DNA of 38,370 bases from Monoraphidium neglectum (GCF_000611645.1 NW_014013513.1:1060-39429); one strand, 5' to 3'. Numbered from the stretch's first letter, positions 12,250 through 23,747 are shown. Notes: generated by a model not told the origin, from the letters alone. Numbers and translations: made by a program.

Positions 12250-13790
12250 ATGGCAGCCCTTCTCTCTCGACAGCCCGTGAGGCCAGGCACAGCAGCGGCA
12301 GAACGGCGCCCTCGTACCGTGTCATCGGTGCGGAAGCGTGTGGTGTCCGTGCGCGCGACTGCAGTGGTGCAGCAGACAGCGGCTTCTAATGCGTTTCAAA
12401 GACTGCAGGGCGTTGAGGTGAGCGACAGTGAGTCTGATGTCCTGGCTAGGCAAAATCAGGATCCTGGTGCGTGCGCTCGAGTGGGCTCGCCTGTGCAATT
12501 TGTCCTGGTGGCATGCCTGATCTGGTCTTTACTGTATGTGACGCCTCCAGGTGATCCGCTGCAGTGATGGCGCCCGGCTGGACATTCCCAGCCTGTGGGC
12601 CCCGTCTGAGCGGGCCGTGGTGGTGTGGGCGCGCACGTTCGGCTGCCCCTTCTGCTGGTGGGTGCTGAGGGTTGAGTACTGGCCAGTGCTGAACGTCTGC
12701 GCGCAGCGTCACACCTCCCGCATTGCTTTTCGGTGCACTTGTCGCCAGCATTTGCTTTCCAGGTGCATCTATTGGAGCGCCGCATGCCCACGAGCTGCTG
12801 CAACGTCTGCCCTCGGCGCTTTGTTGCTGCGATGCAGGGAGCTAGCGACCCAGCTTCGGAGGGACATCAAGCCCGTGCTGGACAAGCAGGTGGGAAATCA
12901 ATGATTGGCCCGTTGAGCGGGGCCTAGCGAGCGCTGAACATCGTCCGCCTGGGGTGCTGCCTTTGGTTTGACTCGCGGATAAGAGGCTGGCGGAGTGGCA
13001 ACTGCCACAATCTGACTGTAGCAATCTTGCCGCACTGCTCATCAGGGCACGAAGCTTTACCTGGTGGCAAGTGAGTGCAGCGTGCGCTGAATGTGGCTTT
13101 TGAGCCTCCGTCAAGCCTGCGCCCATACTGTTTGCATGCAAAATCAGCTTTGAATCATGCGGACAGTTTCGACCCCTTCCCGTGTCAACCCCCCCTGGCT
13201 TGTCTAGTTGGCACCCTGGAGCGGTCCACAGACTTTGTCATGGAGACAGGCTTCCCCTCAGACTGTCTGCTGGCCGACCCGGACGGCGCCACTTATGCGG
13301 CGCTGGGGCTGGTCAAGGGCGTGCGGCAGACTTTCTTCTCGGAAAAGGTGGGTGTGTTGGAGATGTTGATGGGTGGGGCGGCGGGCACTGAGAATCTCTT
13401 TGAGGTGCTTTGAAGGCCTTGCATGGCCTTCAGCACCTTGCAGGGCATCCGGCCACTTCACATATGGCATGCATGCGCTGTCTTATGTACTTCTTCTATG
13501 CCATTCCGCAGACGCCCATGGCGCTGCTCAAGCGCGCCCAGAAGCAGGGCGGCATGGCCGACCTCCGAGAGCTGCTGCCACGCTGGAAGCCCTGGCAGCC
13601 ACCAAAGCTGGATCAGGCGCTGCAGCAGGGCGGCATCTTTGTGTTTGATGGTGATCGCGTTGCCTACAGCCACTACGACCAGGCCACTGGAGCGCATGCA
13701 GACATGGGGGGTGTGTTGGACCTCCTGGCCGGGCTGGTGGCGACCAGCGAGGCGAGCGCCGAGCAGTGCGCAGCCGCGGGAGGCAGCTGA
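12250..13790 (+). CDS. Chloroplast peroxiredoxin-like protein (AhpC/TSA_2; AAED1/PRXL2-like)
   Basis: Six exons join in phase: 12250-12417, 12551-12657, 12838-12889, 13046-13070, 13208-13347, 13512-13790 (TGA). They give 256 residues. The first ~45 residues are basic and rich in Ala, Ser, Arg and Val, with no acidic residues in the first ~18, as expected of a chloroplast transit peptide. The core thioredoxin fold follows: VVVWARTFGCPFCWELA with a CPFC pair (Cys88 and Cys91), then KLYLVA, LLADPDGATYAALGL, and a C-terminal segment with QQGGIFVFDGDRVAYSHYD. This order (CxxC after the first strand, a DP(D/N)xxxY block, a QGG(I/V) strand) is that of the AhpC-TSA_2 family, including plant AAED1-type proteins. 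Family members are thought to act in thiol redox; peroxidase activity is not established for all. The 25-nt fourth exon is supported by phase on both sides. Confidence 0.8.
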
Positions 13791-14221
13791 AGCAGTAGGC
13801 CTGACTCCTGATGTAAATTACACGCTTTAATGGCCATCAGGTGCCTTCTCCAGTGATGAGTTTCGAGTTTCGACGCCGAGCGGGCGGGAGGCGCAAGTGC
13901 AGCTTTGCCTTCCTCTTTGACACCCCTTACATGAACACAAGTTTATTCAATCGTTTGAATCATCTGTATGCTGCGAATCTGACGGCATTGAGCACCAGTT
14001 CCTGCACAACAAACCAGATCACGCAGGCTCTGTTCGCGAGACCTCAGAGGACACTGGATGGTCGCTAGGGCCATTTGTTAGGTGAGACGATTGATTTGAG
14101 CTGATTCCGTGCGGAAGGATGGAGAAGGGATCCCATACCAGCAGCGGGCCGAGGGGGCGGGTGCGTCATCGCCGCGTTCCAAGCTGACATCAAACCTCTA
14201 CGGCTGTAGGCAGAAGCAGCC
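13791..14221. other. Intergenic region between two co-oriented genes
   Basis: This is the 3' flank of the peroxiredoxin-like gene and the upstream region of the HMG-box gene. A TGTAA motif lies at 13812-13816, 22 nt after the stop. No coding exon was recognised. Confidence 0.5.
13812..13816 (+). terminator. TGTAA polyadenylation-type motif
   Basis: TGTAA on the plus strand just after the peroxiredoxin-like stop codon. It is very close to the stop (22 nt), which is short for a green-algal 3' UTR, so this may be coincidental. Confidence 0.3.
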
Positions 14222-17200
14222 ATGGCCAATGCCGATGAGATTTTTGACCCGGTGCGTGTTTTGTGTCACAGCTTGGCAGCATGCTGCTTTATGCAGTGGA
14301 CGAAGCACAGTGTTGTTGAGCCTGCCGCCACCAATTTGGCGCCAAATCTGCGAGGACATTTGGCTGTGTGCATGAGCGCACCACGGTCACCATGCAGGGT
14401 GCATGCAATGCCCAGAGTGATTTATTAGAGGCCATATTCAGAGCACGCTTGTCGAACGCTCACATGCGCGCTGCCTCTGCACTGCCCCCTGCAACTCCTC
14501 GCGCCCCCAAGCACTCCTTGGCGATCCATGCTGCCCCACCGTACCTGCCAGACTCTGGATGACATCGAGGCAGAGATCGGCGAGCTGGGAGGTGCCAACG
14601 ACGGCGACGCATCTGTTGACGCCAACCACGCTGAGGCTACAATGGTCGCGTCGCCCGTGCCTAGGTCGGCGGAGGCGACGGCAGAAGCCGAGGCCGAGCC
14701 CAGTGCAGCGGAAGCGGCCCTGCAGGACAACAAAGAGAACGATATGGTGAGAGGGAAAAGCGGGGGTCGCCGTGGGTTGGCACACGATGTGCATGGGTTA
14801 CCAGGGGTTGCACCAATGCAGAGATGCGGGCATGCTCAAGTCTCAACACGTAGCACAGCTGCGACGCATGCACACCTCTGTTCGCACTCTCAGCATGCGG
14901 CATGGCGATGATGCGTGCCAAGTTGCTGTGCTTCCGTGCACGATAAGCTGGTGGCTGCCCACACGACTATGCTACCTTCCACCCACCCAACCTGGCACCC
15001 CTTGGCGCAGGTCCTGACCCCCCTGTCGGACCCAAACGCAGCCCCGGCCGCCCCCGCCATCGCCACAGCCCCCGCCGCTGTCAAGCCCGCCATCCCCATG
15101 AAGCGCAAGGCCCTGACCGTCGCCAAGGCCGCCAACAACAACGCCGCCACCGGCAGCGGCAGCAACGCCTTGCAGCCGGCTCTCGCTACGGCCCCGGTTA
15201 TAGCCACGGCGGCTGCTGCTGCGCGGCCCGCCAAGCAGCAAGAAGCCTCCGACGCCATCGCCGAGGCGGCCGCACCCGCACCTGCCACTGGCGCCCCTGC
15301 CGCAGGCGGCCCCGCCGCCGACGCCCCCGAGTCGATGGTCAGAGACGAACCCACCTTGGCCGAGGAGGCGCCCACAGGCCAGGAGCAGGAGGAGGGGCAG
15401 GCTGCCGACCATGGAGAGGAGCGTGGAGAACAGGAGGCTGCGCAGGGGCAGGAGGAGCCCAGCGAGGCGCCCAGCGAGTCCGCACCGGCCACCTCGGTGC
15501 CAGCGCCTGCGGCGCTGCCGCCCAAGAAGCGGGGCCTTGCAGGTAATGCAGTGTGGAAATGAACTAGCGTTTGGGGTGTTTTTCAGTTGGCTCAGGTGTG
15601 GCTCGTTCAGGTGGGGGCACGGGGATGGCGCTGCATCTTCTTGGGGTGCGCGCAACAGGGGCGTATGCCGCTGCATGGCTGCACGCATGGGAAACTATTG
15701 CGCAAGGGGTTGCGGCATGTGGCCCCAGGCACTGTCACGCACCTCGCTCAACACCCCCTCATTTGTCCCCCATCCCCTACCCATTCTGCAGCCCCCAAGG
15801 CCAAGAAGGATGGCAGCGGCGACGGCGCTGCCCCCACCCAGCCCGCTCCCAAGCCGCGCGCCCCCAAGGCGGTGACTGCGCCCAAGGCCGCGGGCGCGCC
15901 CAAGGCGCCAGCTGGCCCCAAGGCGGCTCCCGCCCCCAAGCTGCCCAGGGCACGCAACGCCTTCATGATATTTGCGGAGGAGTGGCGCCCCAAGATGAAG
16001 GGTGAGTCAAGAGATGGGGCCGCCGCCAGGGTGACCTGGCCTTTCTTGCCGTTGATCAGGGTTTTGGGGTATTCAGGACATCTTGGATCTGATACGCCCC
16101 CCTTCCCTTCCCCCCGGGGCCGCCCTCCGCTGCTTCAGCGAATGGCACTGCTGGTCCATGACCTCGTACATGCGGCCCACCCAAGAACACTTGCCTACTG
16201 GCTCCTACCTATTGCATAACAAGCTCAATATTTGATCCTTTTCTCCTTGCTGCTATCGCCCTTTTGCAGCGGAGGACCCGTCCCTGTCCACGACCCAGGT
16301 GGGCAGCCTCATGGGCCAGAAGTGGCGCGGCATGACAACCGAGGAGAAGGCACCCTACCAGGTAGGGTGGGGGCTCATATGCCTGGGTTATCATGGGCAA
16401 GGCTCAGGCGGTGTGGCGGAAGACGGGCGGCCGAGCCTAGGGCTAGTGACAGGCTTGCCGGCCGAGCCATTGACAAGAGTCAATCTGGCAGTTGCGGTGG
16501 GCACCGCAATCCCATGGGGTTGACCTGTGCCCAGAAAACCCTCAACTACAACTTCGCTCCACCTGCGTTGAGCAACCCCTGGCATTCTCCCGTCTGATTG
16601 CAACGCACCTCTTTCGGCGTAACCATGCGACTGGCCCCGATGCTATGCTGATTGATGCACATGGAGCCTGAGCCATGCACTTGAAACCTACCTCCCAAGT
16701 ACATGTGCCCCGCCCAACCTTTGCATGCGCCCCTCATTTCAAATTCATATTCCCAGGCCAAGGCTGATGCCGAGAAGAAGGAGGTCGAGGCCAAGCTGGC
16801 CGAGATGGGCGGCGACGCGGTTGCGGCCATCAAGGAGGCGCAGAAGGAGGCGCGCGCGGCAAAGAAGGACAAGCAGCAGGGCAGCGCCACGACTGGCGGT
16901 GCCTCTGCCGGCGGCGCGGCTGCGGGCGCAGCACCGGCGGCGGGCGGCGGCGGGCGCAAGAGGAAGGTGGGGGTTTTGTAGCTCCGTAATCAGTGGTTTG
17001 CTGTTTTGTCATGAGTAGCTGTCTATTACTTGCTTTGCTGTCGTTATGGGCGCCACAACCTGGTGTGTTTTGAGTGTTGTGTACTGGCAGCTGGTCTGGG
17101 CTGGCCGCTCGCGCATGCAGCCAACTTTCCCACAATGAATATCTCATTCCAGCTGCGCAAATCAAATCGGTCCTTGCTCACTTATTGCCACCCTGTCACC

Positions 17201-20200
17201 TGATCCATTTAACCCCAAAGGCCAAGGTCGTGGAGGATGAGGCGGGCGACAGCGAGGCGCAGCAGCAAGACGACGCCGCGGCAGAGGTCAGCGTTGCCCC
17301 TTCCACCTCCACCGCCCCCCTGCCCTCCGCACCCGCCCCTGCGAAGCGCCGCCGCGCGCCCGCCGGCGCCGGCCGGAAGCGCGGCCGCAAGGGCGCGGGC
17401 GCGGGCGCGGCCGGGCAGGCGTCGGCGCAGGTGGATGCGGATGGCAGTGGCGGCGACGACGACGACGACGACGAGTGCGCATCCCCTGGCGGCGACGGCC
17501 GCACGCAGGGCAGCCGCAGGGGGCGCGGCGGCGGCGGCGGCGCAGATGAGGAGAGCGACGACAGCGACCGCGAAGACGTGGATTGGGAGGGCCATGCGGC
17601 GGAGGGCATCTTTGCTTTGGGGCCCAGGGACAAGGTTGGGGGCTGTGTGTGTCACGTGGAATTGCGTGGCTTTGGTACTGGGCCCGGCAGCCCCGGTTGG
17701 GGCATACTGCCACACCCGTGTTGCATGACTACACGTGTGCACTCACAGATTCGTTATGCTTCAAGACAACCATGCCGCCCCGGGCGCGGCCAATGGCTCC
17801 AGCAAGGGCCCGTCCTCCTCACATTATTACCCCACCCATCCACCCACGCACTCCCCTTGTGGCCCCGCCCCCGCCCCCGCCCGCTTCCCCACCCCTCCCC
17901 CTCCAGTTCCTGGTGCGGCGCCGCGGCCTGGACNNNNNNNNNNNNNNNNNNNNNNNNNNNNNNNNNNNNNNNNNNNNNNNNNNNNNNNNNNNNNNNNNNN
18001 NNNNNNNNNNNNNNNNNNNNNNNNNNNNNNNNNNNNNNNNNNNNNNNNNNNNNNNNNNNNNNNNNNNNNNNNNNNNNNNNNNNNNNNNNNNNNNNNNNNN
18101 NNNNNNNNNNNNNNNNNNNNNNNNNNNNNNNNNNNNNNNNNNNNNNNNNNNNNNNNNNNNNNNNNNNNNNNNNNNNNNNNNNNNNNNNNNNNNNNNNNNN
18201 NNNNNNNNNNNNNNNNNNNNNNNNNNNNNNNNNNNNNNNNNNNNNNNNNNNNNNNNNNNNNNNNNNNNNNNNNNNNNNNNNNNNNNNNNNNNNNNNNNNN
18301 NNNNNNNNNNNNNNNNNNNNNNNNNNNNNNNNNNNNNNNNNNNNNNNNNNNNNNNNNNNNNNNNNNNNNNNNNNNNNNNNNNNNNNNNNNNNNNNNNNNN
18401 NNNNNNNNNNNNNNNNNNNNNNNNNNNNNNNNNNNNNNNNNNNNNNNNNNNNNNNNNNNNNNNNNNNNNNNNNNNNNNNNNNNNNNNNNNNNNNNNNNNN
18501 NNNNNNNNNNNNNNNNNNNNNNNNNNNNNNNNNNNNNNNNNNNNNNNNNNNNNNNNNNNNNNNNNNNNNNNNNNNNNNNNNNNNNNNNNNNNNNNNNNNN
18601 NNNNNNNNNNNNNNNNNNNNNNNNNNNNNNNNNNNNNNNNNNNNNNNNNNNNNNNNNNNNNNNNNNNNNNNNNNNNNNNNNNNNNNNNNNNNNNNNNNNN
18701 NNNNNNNNNNNNNNNNNNNNNNNNNNNNNNNNNNNNNNNNNNNNNNNTCCTGGTGCGGCGCCGCGGCCTGGACCTGACAAAGTATGGCACAGTTGACGCC
18801 AGGAAGGCCAAGCGCATGCGCATCGGCGGCGCTGGCGGGGGTGAGCTCAAGCGATGGCTGGTGCGGGTGCGGGCAGTGGCCGGCAGCGATTGCAACAGCA
18901 AAGTTCTGGCTTTGGCTGGGCCATTTGCGCGGGCCACAATCGTTTCTTGCTGCACCAAGAACCCGGCCGTTGCATACCTCAACCTAGGCCCCATGCCGCA
19001 ACTCACCCAGCACGCGCCCCTCGCCTGTGCTCCCCATCTACCCCAAAAATAATGTGTCCCAGGTGATGATGCCTCTTCCTCGCTGCCTGTTGGCCTGCCA
19101 GAGCTGGAGGAGTACGAGGCCTTTGAGGAGAGGTGGGCGGCTGGGCAAGGGAGGCGGATGGTCGCGGGGGAGGCGCTTGTGTCTGTGGTGCGGGTCTGGC
19201 CACTTTGTGTGGGGCTGGTATTGGTCAGGTGGCTCAGCAAGGTTGGTGCAGACCCGGTTCCGAGGTCTGACCCCTTGTCAAAAGCCCTAAGAAAGTTTGT
19301 GGCTCACCTTGTGGGACCTGCAGATCCACCGAAGCTGCAGGTGAGAGCTTGCAAAACTCCACGCCTGCACCACCTGTGACCAACGTTGACGCCCTGCACC
19401 CCCTCCCCTCGCCGCAACGTTCAACAACCCAAGGTTCTGGCGTGAGATCAGGGACCACACGCAAGGGGAAAACATTGAGCTGGGTGAGCGGCACAAAAAC
19501 ACTCTGGGCTTGCCTGCTGCAGGGTTGTCATCGGCTCGTTGGATGCCGGCGCCCAGCCAGCCTCTCAACAGTTCCCTGCCGACCGCTGCCGCCAATCCTG
19601 GGCCCTCTCAACCGCTCTGCCCCCGCCATGCACACAGACACACGCACGTGCATGCCCACCAACCCCACACATTCACGCCTGCCTCAGTGCCCACCCCTTT
19701 GCCCCGCCGTCCTCTCCCTCTCCATCGCCCGCCCCAGACGACCTGCCCGAGGGCTCCTCCCTTGAGATGGTGTATGTGCTGGGCAAGCTGAGGGAGGAGG
19801 GCGGCCCCCTGGACGTCAGGGCCACAGCGCGGCAGGCGGCCAAGGGTCCCAGGAAGGACTTCAAGTGGGCGGCCCCTGGGCGTCCCGGTCCCATGCCTTG
19901 AGGCAGGGGTCAGGATGGGGAGGCAGGGGTGGCGGCACCACCAGCTGACCGCATGCCATGTTTCAAGACGTAGCCCTGTGATGCTGGCTATTGCCATGTT
20001 CCGGCCTCCCCTGCAATCAGCCCGCTCGGCCGCCTGCCCTGTTCCACAAGGCAGACCGCTTTTCGACACACTCCTCCCTGTCTGCCCACCCACCCATCCC
20101 GTGTTGGCCCCTGGCCTGGCACTTCATCCCCAACAGGATCTCCGTGCCGGCGCTGCGACTGAGCATGGTGGTGCAGCGCATGATGGAACTGGAGCGCCGC

Positions 20201-20311
20201 GCGGGCCAGGAGGAGCGTGCGCGGCTGGCGGCGCGCGTGGCGGAGCTGGAGGCCTGCACTGTGGCGGCCGGCAAGGGGTTGCCTGCTGCGACAAAGGGTG
20301 TGGCTGCATAA
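14222..20311 (+). CDS. HMG-box DNA-binding protein with acidic and basic low-complexity regions
   Basis: Exons: 14222-14251, 14552-14746, 15011-15542, 15792-16001, 16270-16361, 16757-16966, 17221-17634, 17907-17933 plus 18774-18840 (N gap collapsed), 19063-19132, 19434-19483, 19738-19864, 20137-20311 (TAA). They sum to 732 residues in one frame. An Ala/Pro/Glu-rich N-terminal half precedes one HMG box near residues 300-365: PRARNAFMIFAEEWRPKMK, then LMGQKWRGMTTEEKAPYQAKA, with the expected aromatic and tryptophan positions. After it come Lys/Arg clusters (GRKRGRKG, similar to an AT-hook but lacking RGRP) and a six-Asp run. The C-terminal third (FLVRRRGLDLTKYGTVDARK, EEYEAFEERFWREIRDHT, LEMVYVLGKLREEGG) looks folded but I do not recognise it. 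Likely a nuclear chromatin protein. An alternative six-nt exon around 19335 is possible but not needed for phase. Confidence 0.8.
17908..17933 (+). repeat. 26-bp sequence repeated on the other side of the N gap (left copy)
   Basis: These 26 bases, which run up to the first N, are identical to 18748-18773, which begin immediately after the last N. The segment codes for LVRRRGLD in the HMG-box gene. Confidence 0.95.
17934..18747. other. Assembly gap, 814 N
   Basis: A run of unknown bases inside exon 8 of the HMG-box gene. The flanks carry the same 26 bp, so the two contigs probably overlap here and no sequence may be missing. Joining them at the repeat keeps the reading frame through the exon and to the next donor at 18841. 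Confidence 0.95.
18748..18773 (+). repeat. 26-bp sequence repeated on the other side of the N gap (right copy)
   Basis: Identical to 17908-17933. Reading continues from it into LTKYGTVDARK and on to the exon end at 18840. Confidence 0.95.
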
Positions 20312-21275
20312 GGTGCTGGCTGTATTAATTGTGTATGCTGGCATGAGTGCGCCTCGTGGTCTGATGGGAAAACTGAGATGAAATCGTGTGTAGCAGGAGA
20401 TGTGCGGTGTGACGCAGGACGCCCGACTTCAAAGCAAGGGGGATTATCCCAGAGGTTATGCATGTGCATGAATGACAGTGAGTGACGCCCCTCACTGTTG
20501 CTAAGCCGCGTGTCTGAGAGCGCGCTTTGCATGCATGATTTTGGGGCGCTGCGCAACAGCACGGAGCGTGTGTGAGGTGCCCTCAGCGCGGCTGTGCACC
20601 AAGGCGCACTAGCTAGGGGAATAATCCTTTTTTTGCAACAGTAAACCACTGCGAGTGTGCGCACGAACCACTCTCTCAAAGGCAAGGACAGCACATAGCC
20701 CGCACCCTAGAGACATGCCTGGTCCTGGGACCTGCAGAGGAAGTCAAAGCGGCACTGCAGGCTCGCACAGGCAGGGCAGGGAGGAAGAGCTGAGTTGGAA
20801 CTCTACTCGTCATGCATTTGTGTGCACGTCGAGTGAGTTGATCGGGCATCGACTTGACGCGGACTTACGTAAGAAGAAGACCCTGAACTAGAGGCGCATT
20901 CAAGGGGGAAGCTGCAGGCGCCTCACCGGGCAGGGTCAGCCTTGATTTGTGAGTGCGCTGCCGGGGTTCGAGCTGCATCCGTGCTTTGCACTGCCATGAG
21001 TACAGATAGTCACACCTGCTTCGCTGTCCAACACAGAATGGGTTACCAAAACACATACATTATCCGAACATCATCCCGCGCAATTGGACGGCATGGGAAG
21101 TTGCCCTGGCTGTCAGTGACCTGGCGTGGCACCTGGCGTGAGCTGCCCAGAAGCAGGTGCAACGAGGCCTGTCAAGTGGGGCGCGACGCGCAAACAAAGC
21201 TGCATACTCCGGACATGAGTGTTCTATCACCTGTCACAACCTTCCTACATCTTTGTTGTAGTACGCTTTTTTGCA
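20312..21275. other. Intergenic region with no gene seen
   Basis: About 960 bp between the HMG-box stop and the first proposed kinase exon. Open frames crossing it lack recognisable motifs. An additional 5' exon of the kinase gene could lie here, but I cannot identify one. Confidence 0.5.
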
Positions 21276-23747
21276 ATGTCGGGCTTGTCGGATTTCGGGC
21301 AGCTGTTCAGTGTTCACACGCAGTTCTCCGCAACTCAGGGGCCTCCCTGGGTGAGCACTCAGCGCGAGTTGAACTCCAAACTGCCATACGTCACTCACAG
21401 TCCAGCTCCATGGCCGCGACCTGCACTTGCCGCCCTCCCGCCCGCTTGCCCCCATCGTCTGCGTCTGCCGCCACCACACCCCTGCAGGGAGGCGTTCCGC
21501 CAGGTGACGGAGGTCTTGCAAGGCAGCACGCAGGGCCCAAGCTTTGTGGGACTTGTCGTCGTGCCGTCCGCCACGCGGGTTGCCGTCAAGGTGTTCAGCA
21601 AGGCCGCCATGGCCAGCAGCACGGGCCTGCTGAAGCAGGTGCGCGGTTGCAGGGGCTAGGAGCGCACCAGGGGCGAGAAGGGGGCGGGTTGGCAGACAGG
21701 CGCTACAGACTGGACAGTACGACAGGATCAGGGCAGCACCGCGTACCACTCGGCTTGTCGGGCGGAGGCGCGGACGCACAACCCCACGAGCGCACGTGCG
21801 CACGAGCGGCCGACACAGATGCAGGCCCTCGAACGGGAGGGGTGGTGCGGATTTATCGGTGTCCGCTTCCTGGCACACACCCCATTCACGCACTCTGAAC
21901 GCACTCTGAACGCACACTGCACGCCGCTGCCGCGCGCCTCGCCGCCCTCAGGCAGTGGCTGAGGTCCAGCTGCATGAGAAGCTGCAGCGGGAGGTGCTGC
22001 GCGACGGCGTGCCGCGCCTGCTGGCGGCCCACGAGGACGAGACACACCTGCACCTCGTATTCGAGTACGGCGGAACGAGCCTGATTCGGGAGATCGCCAC
22101 GCTCAGTGACGAGGACCGGGCGGAGGTGGGCGACGCCATTGTGGCGGCCGCGACCCGCCTGCTGGCCCGCATGCACGGCAAGGTGAGGCGTGGGGGCCAG
22201 GGCTGACGCTGTGATTACGAGGAGGGGGGGTGAGGGGCAGCGACACACGCCCTACCCCGCGGAGGGTGGTGGGCCGCGCGTTCAACGCGGCGTGGTCGCT
22301 TGCGTGTGGGCATAATTGCAGTCGTCAGTGACCGCCTGCGCTTGCAGCAGGCCGTGTGACAGGACTGCGACCGACGTGCGCTTGCAAGTTCGGTCAAACT
22401 CAAATAATAGACTTGGCAAATCCATCTACACTATCTCATCTGGCCCCTCGCGGGTTGCGGCATCTCTCTCTTCTCCCCATTCACTTGCCCACCCATCCAC
22501 CCGTCCACCCACGGCCCCCAGGGTACAACGACTTCAAGCCGGAGCAGCTGCTGCTAACGAGGCGCCCCGCTGGCGCGGGCTTCCAGGTCAACGTCTGCGA
22601 CCTGGGGGCGGCGACGCCCCTGGGCAGCCACCCCACCGCCTGCACGCCCACTTGCGCACCCCCTGAGGCCGGCCCCGAGATGCTCAAATACATCGCCCGC
22701 CTGCCACACCCCAACATGGGCAACTTCTTCGGCGTCAAGTATGACTCATGGGCCTTGGGCGCCACGCTGGTGCTCGCCGTGTTGGGGTTCAGCCCTTGGG
22801 AGACCCCTGAGGCGCGCGCCCTCGCCGATGACTACGACGCCTATGACTCGGCGGTGGTGGCGTGCATCACGGCGGCGCCACGCGCGTACGCGACCACGCC
22901 GAGTTTGGGGCCCTGCCTGAGGACGTGCGCGCGTTCCTGGACGCCGCGCTGGATCCTGACCCCGCCACGCGCGCCTCGTGCCTGGAGCTCTGCTTCAGCG
23001 ACTACGCGCAGCGCCTGGGCGTCCACAACTGGGCCACGGCGCCAGAGGCGACGCCGCTGCTGCGCGGCAAGGCGGAGCGCGGCGGCAGAGCTGGCTGACG
23101 CGGACGCTGCCCGCGCATCCAAGGTGAAGGCGTTCTTTGAGGCTGCGACTGCCGCGATTGATGCGGCGGATCAGCGCAGCGCGGTGCTGCAGTGCCGGGT
23201 GGCGTCGCTTGAGGGGGAGGCGCAGGCGAGCGCCGTGCGCGAGGTGCGCAAGGATGAGGCCGCGGCGGCCGCGGCGGCTGCGCACGCCGCAGAGGTGGCG
23301 GCGCTCTCCGCCGCGGCCGTCGCTGCGGCGCAGCGGGAGGCGGCGCTCCAGGGGCACGTCGCAGCGCTGGAGGCAGAGGTGCTGCGTAAGAATGAGGCGG
23401 CGACAGTCGCTCTGATGGCGGCGCACGCGGCGCTGGCGGATGAGCGCACGGCCTGTCAGTTGCATGTCTCGGCGCTGCAGGCACGGCTGGTCGCGCTCGA
23501 GGTCGCTGGCAGGGCGGCGGTTGCAGAGGCGGCGGCGGCAGAGGAGGGCAGCTGGGGCGGCGGTGTGTGCGGCACCAGCCGCACTAGCAGCGTCTGCAGT
23601 AGCTACGATGGCGGCGGCGAGCGCGCCTTGGATCCGGAGCTTCTGGCATCGCGGCCGGGGTCGCCACGGCTCAGCCAGGGCAGTGGGTGTGAGGAAGGGG
23701 AGGTGACGGCGCGGGAGCAGGAGCAGCAACATGCGCACACCCACTAA
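21276..23747 (+). CDS. Divergent protein kinase with C-terminal coiled coil (model includes unresolved frame changes)
   Basis: Proposed exons: 21276-21350, 21492-21638, 21952-22189, 22522-23747 (TAA). Kinase features in order are VAVKVFSK with the ATP-binding Lys, LHLVFEYGG at the hinge, ARMHGK then YNDFKPEQLLL as catalytic loop, VCDLGAA in place of DFG, APPEAGPEML in place of APE, and YDSWALGATLVLAVLGFSPW (subdomain IX). The catalytic Asp and Lys are kept, but HRD reads YND and the metal-binding Asn is Gln. From about 22898 to 23080 the conserved C-lobe (EFGALPEDVRAFLDAALDPD) lies in another frame from its flanks. Residues after that form an Ala/Glu/Arg coiled coil of roughly 150 residues. 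The first exon and the donor of exon 3 (22182 or 22189) are uncertain: only the latter fits the phase and gives standard HRD spacing. Substrate unknown. Confidence 0.62.

Noticed and set aside
19322..19338. A possible small exon between HMG-gene exons 9 and 10
   Set aside because: Using the full 17-nt segment breaks the reading phase of the next exon. Direct joining of 19132 to 19434 gives FEERFWREIRD without it.
20955..20985. GGGGTTCGAGC as a possible tRNA B box
   Set aside because: No matching A box, acceptor stem or cloverleaf around it.
20942..21898. A 318-codon plus-strand open frame overlapping the kinase 5' region
   Set aside because: It runs through a region with kinase exons in other frames, has no motif and a non-coding-like composition. 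Long chance frames are common at this GC content.
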